A stretch of DNA of 64,000 bases from positions 1-64,000 of the forward strand of contig NZ_JAUCDY010000013.1 in NCBI RefSeq assembly GCF_030362935.1, in the 5' to 3' direction. This stretch comes from Thiopseudomonas acetoxidans. Its GTDB lineage: Bacteria > Pseudomonadota > Gammaproteobacteria > Pseudomonadales > Pseudomonadaceae. Made by a program: the position numbers and the translations under genes. Shown here piece after piece: positions 52,807 through 62,446 of this stretch. Within the stretch, counting starts at the first letter, position 1, and every line of letters begins with the position of its first letter. Below the pieces are notes generated by a model. It was not told the DNA's origin, ran no database searches, and saw only the letters and a program-made list of their open reading frames with translations.

Positions 52807-54144
52807 ATGATCAGAATAAAGCGTGGGCTCGATTTGCCCATGGTGGGTGCGCCAGAGCGGCGAATTGATGCAGCTCAGAAGGTGCGCAGCGTTGCAGTCA
52901 TAGGCTTCGACTATAACGGAATGAAGCCGACGATGCAGGTGCAAGAAGGTGATCGTGTTAAGCTAGGACAGGTATTGTTTTCTGACAAGAAAACACTGGG
53001 TGTAAACTTTACATCTCCTGGCGCTGGCGTGGTCAAGGCAGTAAATCGTGGTGAACGACGCGTTTTTCAGTCTGTTGTTATTGAGCTTGATGGTGATGAA
53101 CAGGAAACCTTTGCTCAGTATTCGCCAGAACAATTGGCGAGCTTAGAAGAGCAGCAAATACGCGATAACTTGCAGCAATCAGGTCTGTGGACCGCATTAC
53201 GCACCCGCCCCTATTCGAAAGTTCCAGCTGTGGATTCAACTCCAAGCTCAATTTTTGTTACCGCAATAGACACACATCCTCTTGCAGCTGATCCAGCATT
53301 AGTCATCGCAGAGTATGCACAGGACTTTGAGTATGGTTTGCAGGTGCTCAGCAAACTTGCCAAAGTGTTTTTGTGTAAGGCGGATGGCGTTACCTTGGCG
53401 GGCGAGAATCTAAGCAATGTGCAAACAGAGTCCTTTGCGGGTGTTCACCCAGCCGGTTTGCCTGGCACCCATATCCATTACTTGGATCCTGTTAGTGCGA
53501 CTCGCACAGTTTGGTATATCGGTTATCAAGACGTTATTGCTATCGGTAAGCTGTTTACAACAGGTCAAATCTGGGTAGAGCGCATTATTTCTTTAGCCGG
53601 TCCTAGTGTTAAGCAGCCACGTTTAGTTAAAACACGTTTAGGTGCCAACCTTTCCGAGTTAACCGCTGGTGAGCTGGTGGAAGGCGAAAATCGCCTGATT
53701 TCCGGCTCCGTATTTGGTGGTCGTACCGGTCGTGGTACCTGTAACTTCCTTGGTCGTTACCATGTGCAGGTCAGCTGTCTGGCTGAAGGGCGCGATCGTG
53801 AGCTGTTCCACTATCTGCGTGCCGGTGTCAACAAGCACTCGATTCTTAACATCTTTATTTCCAAGCTGTCGGCAGGCAAAAAGTTTGCTTTCAACACCAG
53901 TAGCAACGGTAGTCAGCGTGCCATGGTTCCGGTAGGGAACTATGAAACTGTCATGCCGCTGGATATCCTGCCGACCCAGTTGCTGCGTGCGCTTATTGTC
54001 GGTGATACCGAAATGGCTCAAAAGCTTGGCTGTCTGGAGCTGGACGAAGAAGACTTGGCGCTGTGCACCTATGTATGTGCCGGTAAATATGAGTATGGCC
54101 CGATTCTGCGGGATAACTTAACGCGCATCGAGCTGGAGGGTTAA
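52807..54144 (+). CDS. nqrA: Na+-translocating NADH:quinone reductase subunit A
   Basis: This 445-residue quinone-site-associated subunit of the sodium-pumping NADH dehydrogenase begins MIRIKRGLDLPMVGAPE. KVRSVAVIGFDYNGMKPTMQ and VHPAGLPGTHIHYLDPV are typical family blocks. First gene of an eight-gene operon (nqrABCDEF-apbE-nqrM). Confidence 0.96.
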   Translation: MIRIKRGLDLPMVGAPERRIDAAQKVRSVAVIGFDYNGMKPTMQVQEGDRVKLGQVLFSDKKTLGVNFTSPGAGVVKAVNRGERRVFQSVVIELDGDEQETFAQYSPEQLASLEEQQIRDNLQQSGLWTALRTRPYSKVPAVDSTPSSIFVTAIDTHPLAADPALVIAEYAQDFEYGLQVLSKLAKVFLCKADGVTLAGENLSNVQTESFAGVHPAGLPGTHIHYLDPVSATRTVWYIGYQDVIAIGKLFTTGQIWVERIISLAGPSVKQPRLVKTRLGANLSELTAGELVEGENRLISGSVFGGRTGRGTCNFLGRYHVQVSCLAEGRDRELFHYLRAGVNKHSILNIFISKLSAGKKFAFNTSSNGSQRAMVPVGNYETVMPLDILPTQLLRALIVGDTEMAQKLGCLELDEEDLALCTYVCAGKYEYGPILRDNLTRIELEG

Positions 54145-54147
54145 TTC

Positions 54148-55359
54148 ATGGGTCTTCGTTCTTATCTCGATAAAATCGAGCACCACTTTGAAAAAGGTGG
54201 CAAGTATGAAAAATGGTTTGCTCTGTATGAAGCAGTAGACACCTTTTTGTACAAGCCGGCCGATGTAACCAAAACCACAGCTCACGTGCGTGACGGCATT
54301 GACCTTAAGCGCATGATGATTACCGTCTGGCTTTGTACTTTTCCGGCCATGCTGTTTGGTATGTGGAACGTCGGTTATCAGGCCAACCTGGTATTTGCGG
54401 CAAGCCCTGAGCTGCTGGATGTACAGGAAGGCTGGCGTTTTGCACTGACCGCTGCGTTGGTGGGTTTTGACCCGGGCAGTGTGTTTGCCAACGTCTTCCA
54501 GGGAGCTACCTGGTTTGTGCCCATCTACCTGACCGCTTTTGTGGTTGGTGGTTTCTGGGAAGTGCTGTTTGCCATGATTCGTGGCCACGAAGTAAACGAA
54601 GGTTTCTTTGTTACTTCCGTGCTGTTTGCCCTGATTCTGCCGCCAAGCATTCCGTTATGGCAGGTTGCACTGGGTATCAGCTTTGGTGTGGTAATTGCCA
54701 AAGAGGTATTTGGTGGTACAGGTAAAAACTTCCTTAACCCGGCTCTGGCTGGTCGTGCTTTCCTGTTCTTTGCTTATCCGGCAGATATTTCCGGTGATGC
54801 GGTCTGGACTGCAGTTGACGGTTTCTCCGGTGCCACCGCGCTTAGCGTGGTAGCAACCAGCGGTATGGCTGGTGTGGCCGAGCAGGGCGTAAGCTGGATG
54901 GATGCCTTTATTGGTACAACCACAGGTTCTATCGGTGAGACCAGTACGCTGGCCATCTTTATTGGTGGTGCAGTGCTGCTGCTGACCCGCATTGCGGCCT
55001 GGCGTATTGTTGCCGGTGTAATGCTGGGCATGATTGGCCTTAGCTTGCTGTTCAATGCAATCGGTTCTGAAACCAACCCGTTGTTTGCTATGCCTTGGCA
55101 TTGGCATCTGGTGTTGGGTGGATTTGCCTTCGGCATGATCTTCATGGCAACTGACCCTGTATCAGCTTCTATGACGAATACCGGTAAGTGGATTTTTGGT
55201 GCTGTAATCGGCGTGATGGTGGTGTTGATTCGTGTAGTTAACCCAGCCTTCCCTGAGGGCATGATGTTAGCCATTCTGTTTGCTAACCTCTGCGCACCAT
55301 TAATTGATCACTTTGTTGTTCAAGCTAACGTTAAGCGGAGGCAAGCACGTAATGTCTAG
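54148..55359 (+). CDS. nqrB: Na+-translocating NADH:quinone reductase subunit B
   Basis: This 403-residue membrane subunit, with about nine or ten helices, binds riboflavin and a covalent FMN. The FMN-threonine motif is FSGATALSVV near residue 227, and KNFLNPALAGRAFLFFAYPA is conserved. Three bases after nqrA; it overlaps nqrC by eight bases. Confidence 0.96.
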   Translation: MGLRSYLDKIEHHFEKGGKYEKWFALYEAVDTFLYKPADVTKTTAHVRDGIDLKRMMITVWLCTFPAMLFGMWNVGYQANLVFAASPELLDVQEGWRFALTAALVGFDPGSVFANVFQGATWFVPIYLTAFVVGGFWEVLFAMIRGHEVNEGFFVTSVLFALILPPSIPLWQVALGISFGVVIAKEVFGGTGKNFLNPALAGRAFLFFAYPADISGDAVWTAVDGFSGATALSVVATSGMAGVAEQGVSWMDAFIGTTTGSIGETSTLAIFIGGAVLLLTRIAAWRIVAGVMLGMIGLSLLFNAIGSETNPLFAMPWHWHLVLGGFAFGMIFMATDPVSASMTNTGKWIFGAVIGVMVVLIRVVNPAFPEGMMLAILFANLCAPLIDHFVVQANVKRRQARNV

Positions 55360-56140
55360 TAAGAAAGAAACTACAGCACGCACGCTGACAGTCGCTTTTC
55401 TGGTCTGCTTGGTGTGCTCGATTTTTGTCGCCGGAGCTGCAGTATCCCTGCGTCCTGCACAGTTAGAGAACAGCCTGTTGGACAAGCAGCGCAGTATCTT
55501 GGCGATTGCTGGATTGGGCGATGCAAGCCTTTCTGGTAGCCAAGTTAAAGCGATGTTTACGGATCGTATCCAGGCACGCTTGGTTGATTTGGAAACGGGT
55601 AAGTATTCAGATGCTTACGACCCGCAGACTTTTAACCACCTTGCGTCATCAAAGGAACCAGCTATCTCAATGGCAGTTAGCGACAAAGAGGATATTGCTT
55701 CTATTAAACGTCGTGAGCGCTACAGCACGGTATATGTGGTTGAGCAAAACGGTCAGCTAGATACCGTAATTATCCCTGTTCGTGGTTACGGTTTATGGTC
55801 AACTTTGCATGGCTTTATTGCTTTAAAAGGTGATCTCAACACTGTGGCTGGCTTTGGTTTTTACGAGCACGCTGAAACACCCGGTTTGGGTGGAGAGGTT
55901 GATAACCCTAAGTGGCGCGGTATCTGGCCTGGCAAAAAGTTATACGACGACGAGGGTAAGCTGGCTTTGCATGTGATTAAAGGCAGCGTAAACCCAAGTA
56001 GTGCAAGCGCTAAAAATCAGGTGGATGGCCTAGCTGGTGCAACCTTGACCAGTAACGGTGTTAATCACTTGTTGGATTATTGGCTGGGTGAGAACGGTTT
56101 TGGTTTGTTTTTATCTCACCTACGTAATGGGGAGGCGTAA
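55352..56140 (+). CDS. nqrC: Na+-translocating NADH:quinone reductase subunit C
   Basis: This 262-residue subunit has one N-terminal membrane helix (TLTVAFLVCLVCSIFVAGAA) and a periplasmic FMN domain with covalent FMN threonine in GLAGATLTSNGV near residue 228. ATG 55352 with upstream GGAGG is preferred over the 55304 start. Confidence 0.95.
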   Translation: MSSKKETTARTLTVAFLVCLVCSIFVAGAAVSLRPAQLENSLLDKQRSILAIAGLGDASLSGSQVKAMFTDRIQARLVDLETGKYSDAYDPQTFNHLASSKEPAISMAVSDKEDIASIKRRERYSTVYVVEQNGQLDTVIIPVRGYGLWSTLHGFIALKGDLNTVAGFGFYEHAETPGLGGEVDNPKWRGIWPGKKLYDDEGKLALHVIKGSVNPSSASAKNQVDGLAGATLTSNGVNHLLDYWLGENGFGLFLSHLRNGEA

Positions 56141-56143
56141 CAG

Positions 56144-56812
56144 ATGTCGCAACCAACCATTAAGAGTGTGTTGTTAGATCCGATTTTTAATAACAACCCA
56201 ATCGGCCTGCAGATCTTAGGTATTTGTTCTGCGTTGGCTGTAACGACAAACTTGAAAACTGCCGTGGTCATGTCTATTGCATTGACTTTGGTTACAGGAT
56301 TTTCGGGTCTGTTTATTTCCATGATTCGAGCGCAAATCCCTAGCTCTATTCGTATGATTGTGCAGATGGTAATTATTGCATCGCTAGTGATTGTGGTAGA
56401 TCAGGTGCTTAAAGCTTACGCCTATTCGCTGTCGAAACAGCTGTCGGTATTCGTTGGTTTGATTATTACCAACTGTATCGTGATGGGTCGTGCGGAAGCC
56501 TTTGCCATGTCTAACAAGCCTGTACTGTCTTTCTTTGATGGTATCGGTAACGGACTGGGCTATAGTGCTATGCTGATTGTGATCGGGGTTATTCGCGAGC
56601 TGTTTGGCGCGGGTAAGTTGATGGGTTATACCATTATTCCAGTAGTGAATGACGGCGGCTGGTACCAACCTAACGGCATGCTCTTACTCCCACCTTCAGC
56701 GTTTTTCTTGATCGGCTTAATTATCTGGGCACTGCGCAGCTGGAAAACAGAGCAGGTTGAAGCGCCTGATTTCCGCATTACCGAAAACGTTAAAGAGAAG
56801 GAGGCTTACTAA
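56144..56812 (+). CDS. nqrD: Na+-translocating NADH:quinone reductase subunit D
   Basis: This 222-residue six-helix subunit has the repeat-type LFISMIRAQIPSSIRMIVQM and NCIVMGRAEAFAM with the conserved cysteine that helps bind the membrane iron-sulfur centre shared with NqrE. GGGGAGG precedes its ATG. Confidence 0.96.
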   Translation: MSQPTIKSVLLDPIFNNNPIGLQILGICSALAVTTNLKTAVVMSIALTLVTGFSGLFISMIRAQIPSSIRMIVQMVIIASLVIVVDQVLKAYAYSLSKQLSVFVGLIITNCIVMGRAEAFAMSNKPVLSFFDGIGNGLGYSAMLIVIGVIRELFGAGKLMGYTIIPVVNDGGWYQPNGMLLLPPSAFFLIGLIIWALRSWKTEQVEAPDFRITENVKEKEAY

Positions 56813-57420
56813 TGGAACATTATATTAGCCTATTAGTTAAGGCTATTTTTGTTGAGAACATGGCCTTAGCTTTCTTCTTAGGCATGTGTACCTTCATTGC
56901 TATTTCTAAGAAGGTCGAAACAGCTATTGGTTTGGGTATTGCGGTAGTTGTGGTGCAAACCATTACTGTGCCGGCTAACAACCTGATATATACCTACTTG
57001 CTCAAAGAAGGTGCGCTGGCTTGGGCGGGCTTGCCAGAAGTTGATCTAAGCTTCTTGGGCTTGTTGAGCTATATCGGTGTAATTGCAGCTATTGTTCAAA
57101 TCCTTGAAATGTTATTGGATAAGTACGTGCCTTCACTTTACAACGCGCTGGGTGTGTTCCTGCCCCTGATTACCGTGAACTGCGCAATCATGGGCGGCAC
57201 CCTGTTCATGGTCGAGCGCGACTATAACCTGCCTGAAAGTGTGGTTTATGGTATCGGCTCTGGTATTTCATGGGCTTTAGCTATTGCCCTCTTAGCAGCC
57301 ATTCGTGAAAAGCTGAAATACAGTGATGTGCCCGATGGACTGCAAGGGTTAGGTATTACCTTTATCACCATTGGTCTGATGTCGTTGGGCTTTATGTCTT
57401 TCTCCGGCGTACAACTCTAA
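56812..57420 (+). CDS. nqrE: Na+-translocating NADH:quinone reductase subunit E
   Basis: This 202-residue six-helix subunit pairs with NqrD. Conserved FFLGMCTFIAISKKVETAIG and TVNCAIMGGTLFMVERDYN include cysteines for the intramembrane [2Fe-2S] site. AAGGAGG ribosome binding site; one-base overlap with nqrD. Confidence 0.96.
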   Translation: MEHYISLLVKAIFVENMALAFFLGMCTFIAISKKVETAIGLGIAVVVVQTITVPANNLIYTYLLKEGALAWAGLPEVDLSFLGLLSYIGVIAAIVQILEMLLDKYVPSLYNALGVFLPLITVNCAIMGGTLFMVERDYNLPESVVYGIGSGISWALAIALLAAIREKLKYSDVPDGLQGLGITFITIGLMSLGFMSFSGVQL

Positions 57421-57433
57421 GGAGCAGTGAACA

Positions 57434-58657
57434 ATGAGTTTCGAAGTCTTTCTAGCCATCGGAATGTTCACCGCCATAGTGCTGGCACTGGTGGTAATTA
57501 TTCTGATAGCACGCGCCAAGCTGGTTTCCACTGGCGATGTGAGTATTCTTATCAATGATGAGCGTACTGTAACCGTTCCAGCTGGCAGCAAGCTGCTGCA
57601 AACCCTGGCTGCGAACAATATCTTCCTTTCCTCTGCCTGTGGTGGTGGTGGTACCTGTGCCCAGTGCAAGTGCCAGGTGTTTGAGGGCGGCGGCGACATG
57701 CTGCCGGCTGAAGGCAGCCACTTCACCCGCCGTGAGGCCAACGAGGGCTGGCGTCTGTCTTGTCAGGTAAACGTCAAGCAGGACATGAAAATCCAGATCC
57801 CCGAAGAGGTGTTTGGCGTCAAGAAGTGGGAGTGCACCGTGGGTTCCAACCCCAACGTGGCCACTTTCATTAAAGAGCTGACCCTGATTCTGCCCGAAGG
57901 CGAGGATGTAAACTTCCGCGCAGGTGGTTATGTGCAGCTGGAGTGTCCGCCGCACCGGGTGGAATACAAGGATTTTGATATCGAAGAGAAATTCCACGAA
58001 GACTGGGACAAGTTCAACATCTGGCGCTATGTGTCTGATGTTAAAGAGCCGACCATTCGTGCCTACTCGATGGCCAACTACCCGGAAGAGAAGGGTATGG
58101 TCAAGTTCAATATCCGTATCGCCACACCACCGCCGGGTCGTGATGATTTGCCAGCGGGCATCATGTCTTCGTATGTGTTTAGCTTGAAACCGGGTGACAA
58201 GGTTACCGTATACGGTCCCTTTGGTGACTTCTTTGCCAAGGATACCGATGCCGAAATGGTGTTTATCGGTGGTGGTGCCGGTATGGCGCCAATGCGCTCG
58301 CATATCTTTGACCAGCTCAAGCGTCTGAAGTCCAAGCGCAAGATCAGCTTCTGGTACGGTGCCCGTTCACTGCGTGAAGCTTTCTATGTGGACGAGTATG
58401 ACAAGCTGCAAGAAGAAAACGAAAACTTCAAATGGCATCTGGCCCTGTCCGATCCTCTGCCAGAGGACAACTGGACTGGCATGACCGGGTTTATCCATAA
58501 CGTTCTGTACGAAAACTATCTCAAGGATCACCCTGCACCAGAGGACTGTGAGTACTACATGTGTGGGCCACCCATGATGAACGCCGCAGTCATCAAGATG
58601 CTCGAAGACCTTGGTGTAGAGCCTGAAAACATCTTGTTGGATGACTTTGGAGGTTAG
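57434..58657 (+). CDS. nqrF: Na+-translocating NADH:quinone reductase subunit F
   Basis: This 407-residue NADH-oxidising subunit has an N-terminal helix, a ferredoxin domain with SACGGGGTCAQCKCQV and the fourth cysteine in RLSCQV, an FAD domain (RAYSMANYP) and an NADH domain (FIGGGAGMAPMRSHIFD). Length is normal. Confidence 0.96.
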   Translation: MSFEVFLAIGMFTAIVLALVVIILIARAKLVSTGDVSILINDERTVTVPAGSKLLQTLAANNIFLSSACGGGGTCAQCKCQVFEGGGDMLPAEGSHFTRREANEGWRLSCQVNVKQDMKIQIPEEVFGVKKWECTVGSNPNVATFIKELTLILPEGEDVNFRAGGYVQLECPPHRVEYKDFDIEEKFHEDWDKFNIWRYVSDVKEPTIRAYSMANYPEEKGMVKFNIRIATPPPGRDDLPAGIMSSYVFSLKPGDKVTVYGPFGDFFAKDTDAEMVFIGGGAGMAPMRSHIFDQLKRLKSKRKISFWYGARSLREAFYVDEYDKLQEENENFKWHLALSDPLPEDNWTGMTGFIHNVLYENYLKDHPAPEDCEYYMCGPPMMNAAVIKMLEDLGVEPENILLDDFGG

Positions 58658-58658
58658 C

Positions 58659-59681
58659 ATGTTGCGCAACCTGTTATGGGGCGCGTCTTTAGCATCAATC
58701 TCTATTGCGCTTAGTGGGTGTCAACCTGCTGAGCGCGTTGAGGTGCTCACAGGCCCCACCATGGGCAGCACCTATACCATCAAGTATGTTTCAAACTCTG
58801 GAACGCCTGCTGCAGATGCAGCGGGTGTTGCCGTTCAAGCGATACTTGATGAGGTTGACCGTCAGATGTCGACCTATCGTCTAGATTCAGATCTATCCAA
58901 ATTTAATCAATTGCCCGCTGGCAGCTGTGCAGTGATGCCAAGGCCCGTGCTGGAATTGATAAGCTATACAAATGAGCTGTCCGAATTAAGTGACGGCCAG
59001 TTTGATATCACCATTGAACCCTTATTAAATGCTTGGGGATTTGGCCCTAACAGCCGCGGTAAACGTATTCCTACTGAAGAAGAAATAAATGAAGCAAAGC
59101 ACGGTATGGGTTATCAATATTTAAGTATTAAAGGGAATGAACTGTGTAAAGAGCGTGACTTAAAGCTCGATTTAAACAGTATCGCTGCTGGTTACACGGT
59201 TGATCGCATTGGTAAGCGCTTTGAAGAGTTAGGTATTTCTAGTTATTTAATTGAAGTGACCGGTGAGATAATTGCCAAAGGCAAAAAGCATGATGGCTCG
59301 CCTTGGCGTATCGCCATTGAGCAGCCAGTAGATAATGGCGAGCGCGTCGTTCAGCGGATTTTAGAGCTAGATGGTTGGGGGGTGAATACCTCAGGTGACT
59401 ATCGCAATTATTTTGAAGAAGACGGAATACGGTTTTCTCACACGCTCAACCCCAAAACAGGTGTTCCTGTAGCCCATAACCTAGCGGCAGTAACCGTTAT
59501 TGACCGTTCTGCTCTAGTGGCAGATGCTTTAGGTACTGTGTTGTTAGTGTTAGGTTTGGATGAGGGGATGGAGTTTTCCAAGCAGCACGATGTGGCTGCT
59601 TTATTTGTGGTGCGCGAAGGGGATACTTTTGTGACTTATACCAGTCCAAAGTTTACTGAGCGTTTCCCAGAAGGAGAGTAG
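58659..59681 (+). CDS. apbE: FAD:protein FMN transferase ApbE
   Basis: This 340-residue lipoprotein (signal ending IALSGC, Cys about 20) attaches FMN to threonines of NqrB and NqrC. GPTMGSTYTIKYV, DLNSIAAGYTVDRIG, and the C-terminal SALVADALGTVLLVLG are family motifs. GGAGG lies six bases before ATG 58659. It sits within the nqr operon, next to its substrates. Confidence 0.95.
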   Translation: MLRNLLWGASLASISIALSGCQPAERVEVLTGPTMGSTYTIKYVSNSGTPAADAAGVAVQAILDEVDRQMSTYRLDSDLSKFNQLPAGSCAVMPRPVLELISYTNELSELSDGQFDITIEPLLNAWGFGPNSRGKRIPTEEEINEAKHGMGYQYLSIKGNELCKERDLKLDLNSIAAGYTVDRIGKRFEELGISSYLIEVTGEIIAKGKKHDGSPWRIAIEQPVDNGERVVQRILELDGWGVNTSGDYRNYFEEDGIRFSHTLNPKTGVPVAHNLAAVTVIDRSALVADALGTVLLVLGLDEGMEFSKQHDVAALFVVREGDTFVTYTSPKFTERFPEGE

Positions 59682-59683
59682 TC

Positions 59684-59929
59684 ATGAGCTTTTTAACGAT
59701 GTTTTTTGTGGTTTTTGCAGTGATGCTGCTGGTTTTTATTGGGCTGGCTGCAGGTGTATTGGCTGGGCGTAAGCCGATTGCCGGCTCGTGCGGCGGTATT
59801 GCCAGTCTGGGTATTGAAAAAGAGTGTTCTATTTGTGGTGGTGTGCGCGAGAAATGTGAAGAAGCGAATAGCGATATCCAGGCCTCTCCTGCAGTTGACT
59901 TGGCATACGATGCTGCAAAAACAAAATAG
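59684..59929 (+). CDS. nqrM: NQR maturation factor NqrM
   Basis: This 81-residue protein has one membrane helix (2-27) and four cysteines in GSCGG and ECSICGGVREKC, as in NqrM (DUF539), which delivers iron for the NqrD/NqrE centre. It directly follows apbE. Confidence 0.94.
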   Translation: MSFLTMFFVVFAVMLLVFIGLAAGVLAGRKPIAGSCGGIASLGIEKECSICGGVREKCEEANSDIQASPAVDLAYDAAKTK

Positions 59930-59983
59930 TTGGTATATAAAAATATAAGTGCCGAGCAAAGTTTCGGTATTCAAGGAGTCTAA

Positions 59984-61375
59984 ATGGCTGTATATAACTA
60001 TGACATAGTAATTCTCGGTTCAGGTCCTGCGGGCGAAGGGGCAGCGATGAATGCGGCGAAAGCAGGGCGCAAAGTTGCAGTAGTAGAAAGCCGAGGAGTA
60101 GTAGGCGGTAATAGTACCCATTTAGGCACTATACCTTCCAAAGCGTTGCGTCATTCGGTGCGCCAAATTTTACGTTTTAACACCAACTCTATGTTCCGTC
60201 AGATCGGTGAGCCGCGTTGGTTTTCGTTTCCAGACGTATTAAAAAGTGCAGAGAGCGTCATTGAGCGTCAGGTAGCTTCGCGTACCAATTATTACGCGCG
60301 TAACCGTATAGATGTGTACTTTGGTACAGCCAGCTTTGCTGATGAGCATAGTGTTGATGTGGTTGGTCCGAGTCGTGTGGAAAAGTTGGTCGCCAATCAG
60401 GTGATCATTGCGACAGGTTCGCGTCCTTACCGTCCTGCGGGTATCGATTTTAACCACCCCCGCATTTATGACAGCGATACGATTTTAACTTTAGGTTACA
60501 CGCCTCGTCGTTTGATTGTTTATGGTGCGGGTGTGATTGGTTGTGAGTACGCTTCTATATTCAGCGGCTTGGGCGTACTGGTGGATTTGATTGATACGCG
60601 CGACCAGCTACTTAACTTCTTGGATCGCGAAATTTCTGACGCGCTAAGCTATCACCTGCGTAACAACAACGTGCTTATTCGTCACAACGAAGAGTATGAC
60701 CGTGTTGAAGGGGTTGAAAACGGCGTCATTTTGCACCTTAAGTCCGGTAAGAAAATCAAAGCCGATGGTTTCCTCTGGTGTAATGGTCGCACGGGTAACA
60801 CTGATCAGCTTGGTCTTGAAAACGTCGGCCTAAGCGCCAATAGCCGTGGTCAAATCCCAGTGGATGAGTATTACCGCACTGAAGTGCCAAATATCTATGC
60901 CGCCGGAGACGTGATTGGTTGGCCAAGCCTTGCCAGTGCGGCCTATGACCAAGGGCGTTCTGCGGCAGGCAACATTATTGATGACGGTAGCTGGCATTTT
61001 GTTGATGATGTGCCGACCGGCATTTATACCATTCCTGAAATTAGCTCTATCGGTAAAACCGAGCAGGAGCTGACGCAGGATAAAGTACCTTATGAAGTGG
61101 GTAAGGCGTTCTTTAAGAGCATGGCGCGCGCACAGATTTCAGGTGAAACCACCGGTATGTTGAAGATACTCTTCCATCGTGAAACCTTTGAGTTGCTCGG
61201 TGTGCACTGTTTTGGTTATCAGGCTTCGGAAATTGTGCATATTGGTCAAGCCATTATGAATCAGCCCGGAGAAGCTAACTCTATTAAATACTTCATTAAT
61301 ACGACCTTTAATTTCCCGACTATGGCTGAAGCCTATCGTGTCGCCTCATACGATGGCCTAAACCGGCTTTTTTAA
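59984..61375 (+). CDS. sthA: Soluble pyridine nucleotide transhydrogenase
   Basis: This 463-residue FAD enzyme interconverts NADPH and NADH. N-terminal FAD site DIVILGSGPAGEGAAMNAAK, second nucleotide site VYGAGVIGCEYAS, and FAD-binding IYAAGDVIGWPS are present. The usual redox CxxxxC is replaced by VVGGNSTHLGTIPSKAL without cysteines, as expected for SthA. 54 bases after nqrM, possibly cotranscribed. Confidence 0.95.
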   Translation: MAVYNYDIVILGSGPAGEGAAMNAAKAGRKVAVVESRGVVGGNSTHLGTIPSKALRHSVRQILRFNTNSMFRQIGEPRWFSFPDVLKSAESVIERQVASRTNYYARNRIDVYFGTASFADEHSVDVVGPSRVEKLVANQVIIATGSRPYRPAGIDFNHPRIYDSDTILTLGYTPRRLIVYGAGVIGCEYASIFSGLGVLVDLIDTRDQLLNFLDREISDALSYHLRNNNVLIRHNEEYDRVEGVENGVILHLKSGKKIKADGFLWCNGRTGNTDQLGLENVGLSANSRGQIPVDEYYRTEVPNIYAAGDVIGWPSLASAAYDQGRSAAGNIIDDGSWHFVDDVPTGIYTIPEISSIGKTEQELTQDKVPYEVGKAFFKSMARAQISGETTGMLKILFHRETFELLGVHCFGYQASEIVHIGQAIMNQPGEANSIKYFINTTFNFPTMAEAYRVASYDGLNRLF

Positions 61376-61377
61376 CC

Positions 61378-61410
61378 AGCTCCGGTCAGTGGCCTGAGCT
61401 GGTCGGAGCT
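61378..61410. terminator. Possible bidirectional terminator
   Basis: AGCTCCG and CGGAGCT pair across 19 bases between the convergent sthA and glycerophosphodiesterase genes; only short T or A runs flank it. Confidence 0.35.
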
Positions 61411-61426
61411 ACTTTTGAGGCATTGT

Positions 61427-62146
61427 TTAGTAATTCCCAAGGGTGGCGCTGGCCAAACCGGGAAAGTCTGTAATCAGGCTGTCTACTTCGTACTGAGCGA
61501 GCCTAAGCATCAGCTTGGGCTCGTTTACCGTCCACACAGAAAGATGCAGACCAGCGGATTTGGCCTTTTGGGTTCTCTGTTCTGTACATAAAGTCCAATT
61601 CAGTGCCAGCAATGAGCATTGGTAGCGCATAGCAGTTTTAATGGGGTCTAGCCAGCCGTATTCAGCCACAAGCCCTCTGCTGATATGAGGAGCGTAATGT
61701 TGTGCGGCTTTTAATACCTGAGCGCTGCTGCTGGTGATAGTGACCCTATCTTGCAGTTCAAATTGCTCTACTAAGCGTGCAATAGCCTTGATTGCGATTA
61801 CCGATTTTTTGCGAGACAGCGGTTTAACCTCAAGCTGCCAGTGGTCAAATGCACAGCATGCAAATAGCTGCGCCAGAGTTGGGATGGGGCAGGTTGTAGG
61901 CCAGTTTAATGCGGTATCACGAATACTGTAGTGTTGCAGTTCGGCGGCTGTTTTGTGTTTAACTTTGCCTCTACGCCCGGTTAGGCGTTTTAAGTTGTTA
62001 TCATGGAAAACAATGAGCTGTTCGTCTAAAGATAACTGCAAATCAAGTTCGCAACGTGTAACTCCTGCCTCTAAGCAGTGGCGAAAACCGGCTAGGGTAT
62101 TTTCCGGAGCTATTCCTTTAGCACCGCGATGTCCATATACCAGCAT
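61427..62146 (-). CDS. Glycerophosphodiester phosphodiesterase
   Basis: This 239-residue cytosolic GDPD hydrolyses glycerophosphodiesters to glycerol 3-phosphate and alcohol. It has YGHRGAKGIAPENTLAGF (His pair near residue 5), CELDLQLSLDEQLIVFHD, and LSVWTVNEPKL near the end. The C-end (DSLITDFPGL) is complete. It follows a small exported-protein gene by two bases. Confidence 0.93.
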   Translation of the reverse strand: MLVYGHRGAKGIAPENTLAGFRHCLEAGVTRCELDLQLSLDEQLIVFHDNNLKRLTGRRGKVKHKTAAELQHYSIRDTALNWPTTCPIPTLAQLFACCAFDHWQLEVKPLSRKKSVIAIKAIARLVEQFELQDRVTITSSSAQVLKAAQHYAPHISRGLVAEYGWLDPIKTAMRYQCSLLALNWTLCTEQRTQKAKSAGLHLSVWTVNEPKLMLRLAQYEVDSLITDFPGLASATLGNY

Positions 62147-62148
62147 TA

Positions 62149-62445
62149 TTAATGAGCTACTTTTGGTTTGTGGTGTTTCACACTGTTAATCACGGTCGTA
62201 TATTCAAAATATACTGAAAAATCCTCATAGTCCCAACGGGTAATGGGCGGCTGACCAATGCTTGGGTGGCGTTTAACCGGCTGCCCGTGCACGGATAAAA
62301 CCCGTTGTTGACTCTCACCAAAGATTGGCAGGTTGCTATCTACTTGAGAACCTTGCTGATTAATAGGGATTCTTAGGGTGTCTGCTTGGCTGTGTACGCT
62401 GTAGCTAGCGAGAGCCACAGTTAGAGCTAAGAATAAGGTGCGCAT
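62149..62445 (-). CDS. Small exported hypothetical protein
   Basis: This 98-residue protein has a signal peptide (MRTLFLALTVALASYSVHSQ, cleaved near QA-D) and a short mature part with LPIFGESQQRVLSVHGQP and WDYEDFSVYFEY. Similar small proteins sit between a GDPD gene and a PilZ gene in Pseudomonas as I recall. Function unknown. It lies one base after the PilZ gene. Confidence 0.78.
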   Translation of the reverse strand: MRTLFLALTVALASYSVHSQADTLRIPINQQGSQVDSNLPIFGESQQRVLSVHGQPVKRHPSIGQPPITRWDYEDFSVYFEYTTVINSVKHHKPKVAH

Positions 62446-62446
62446 G

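Noticed and set aside
57452..58303. 283-codon antisense frame
   Set aside because: It is the complement of nqrF, His/Thr-rich with no start signal or recognisable homology.
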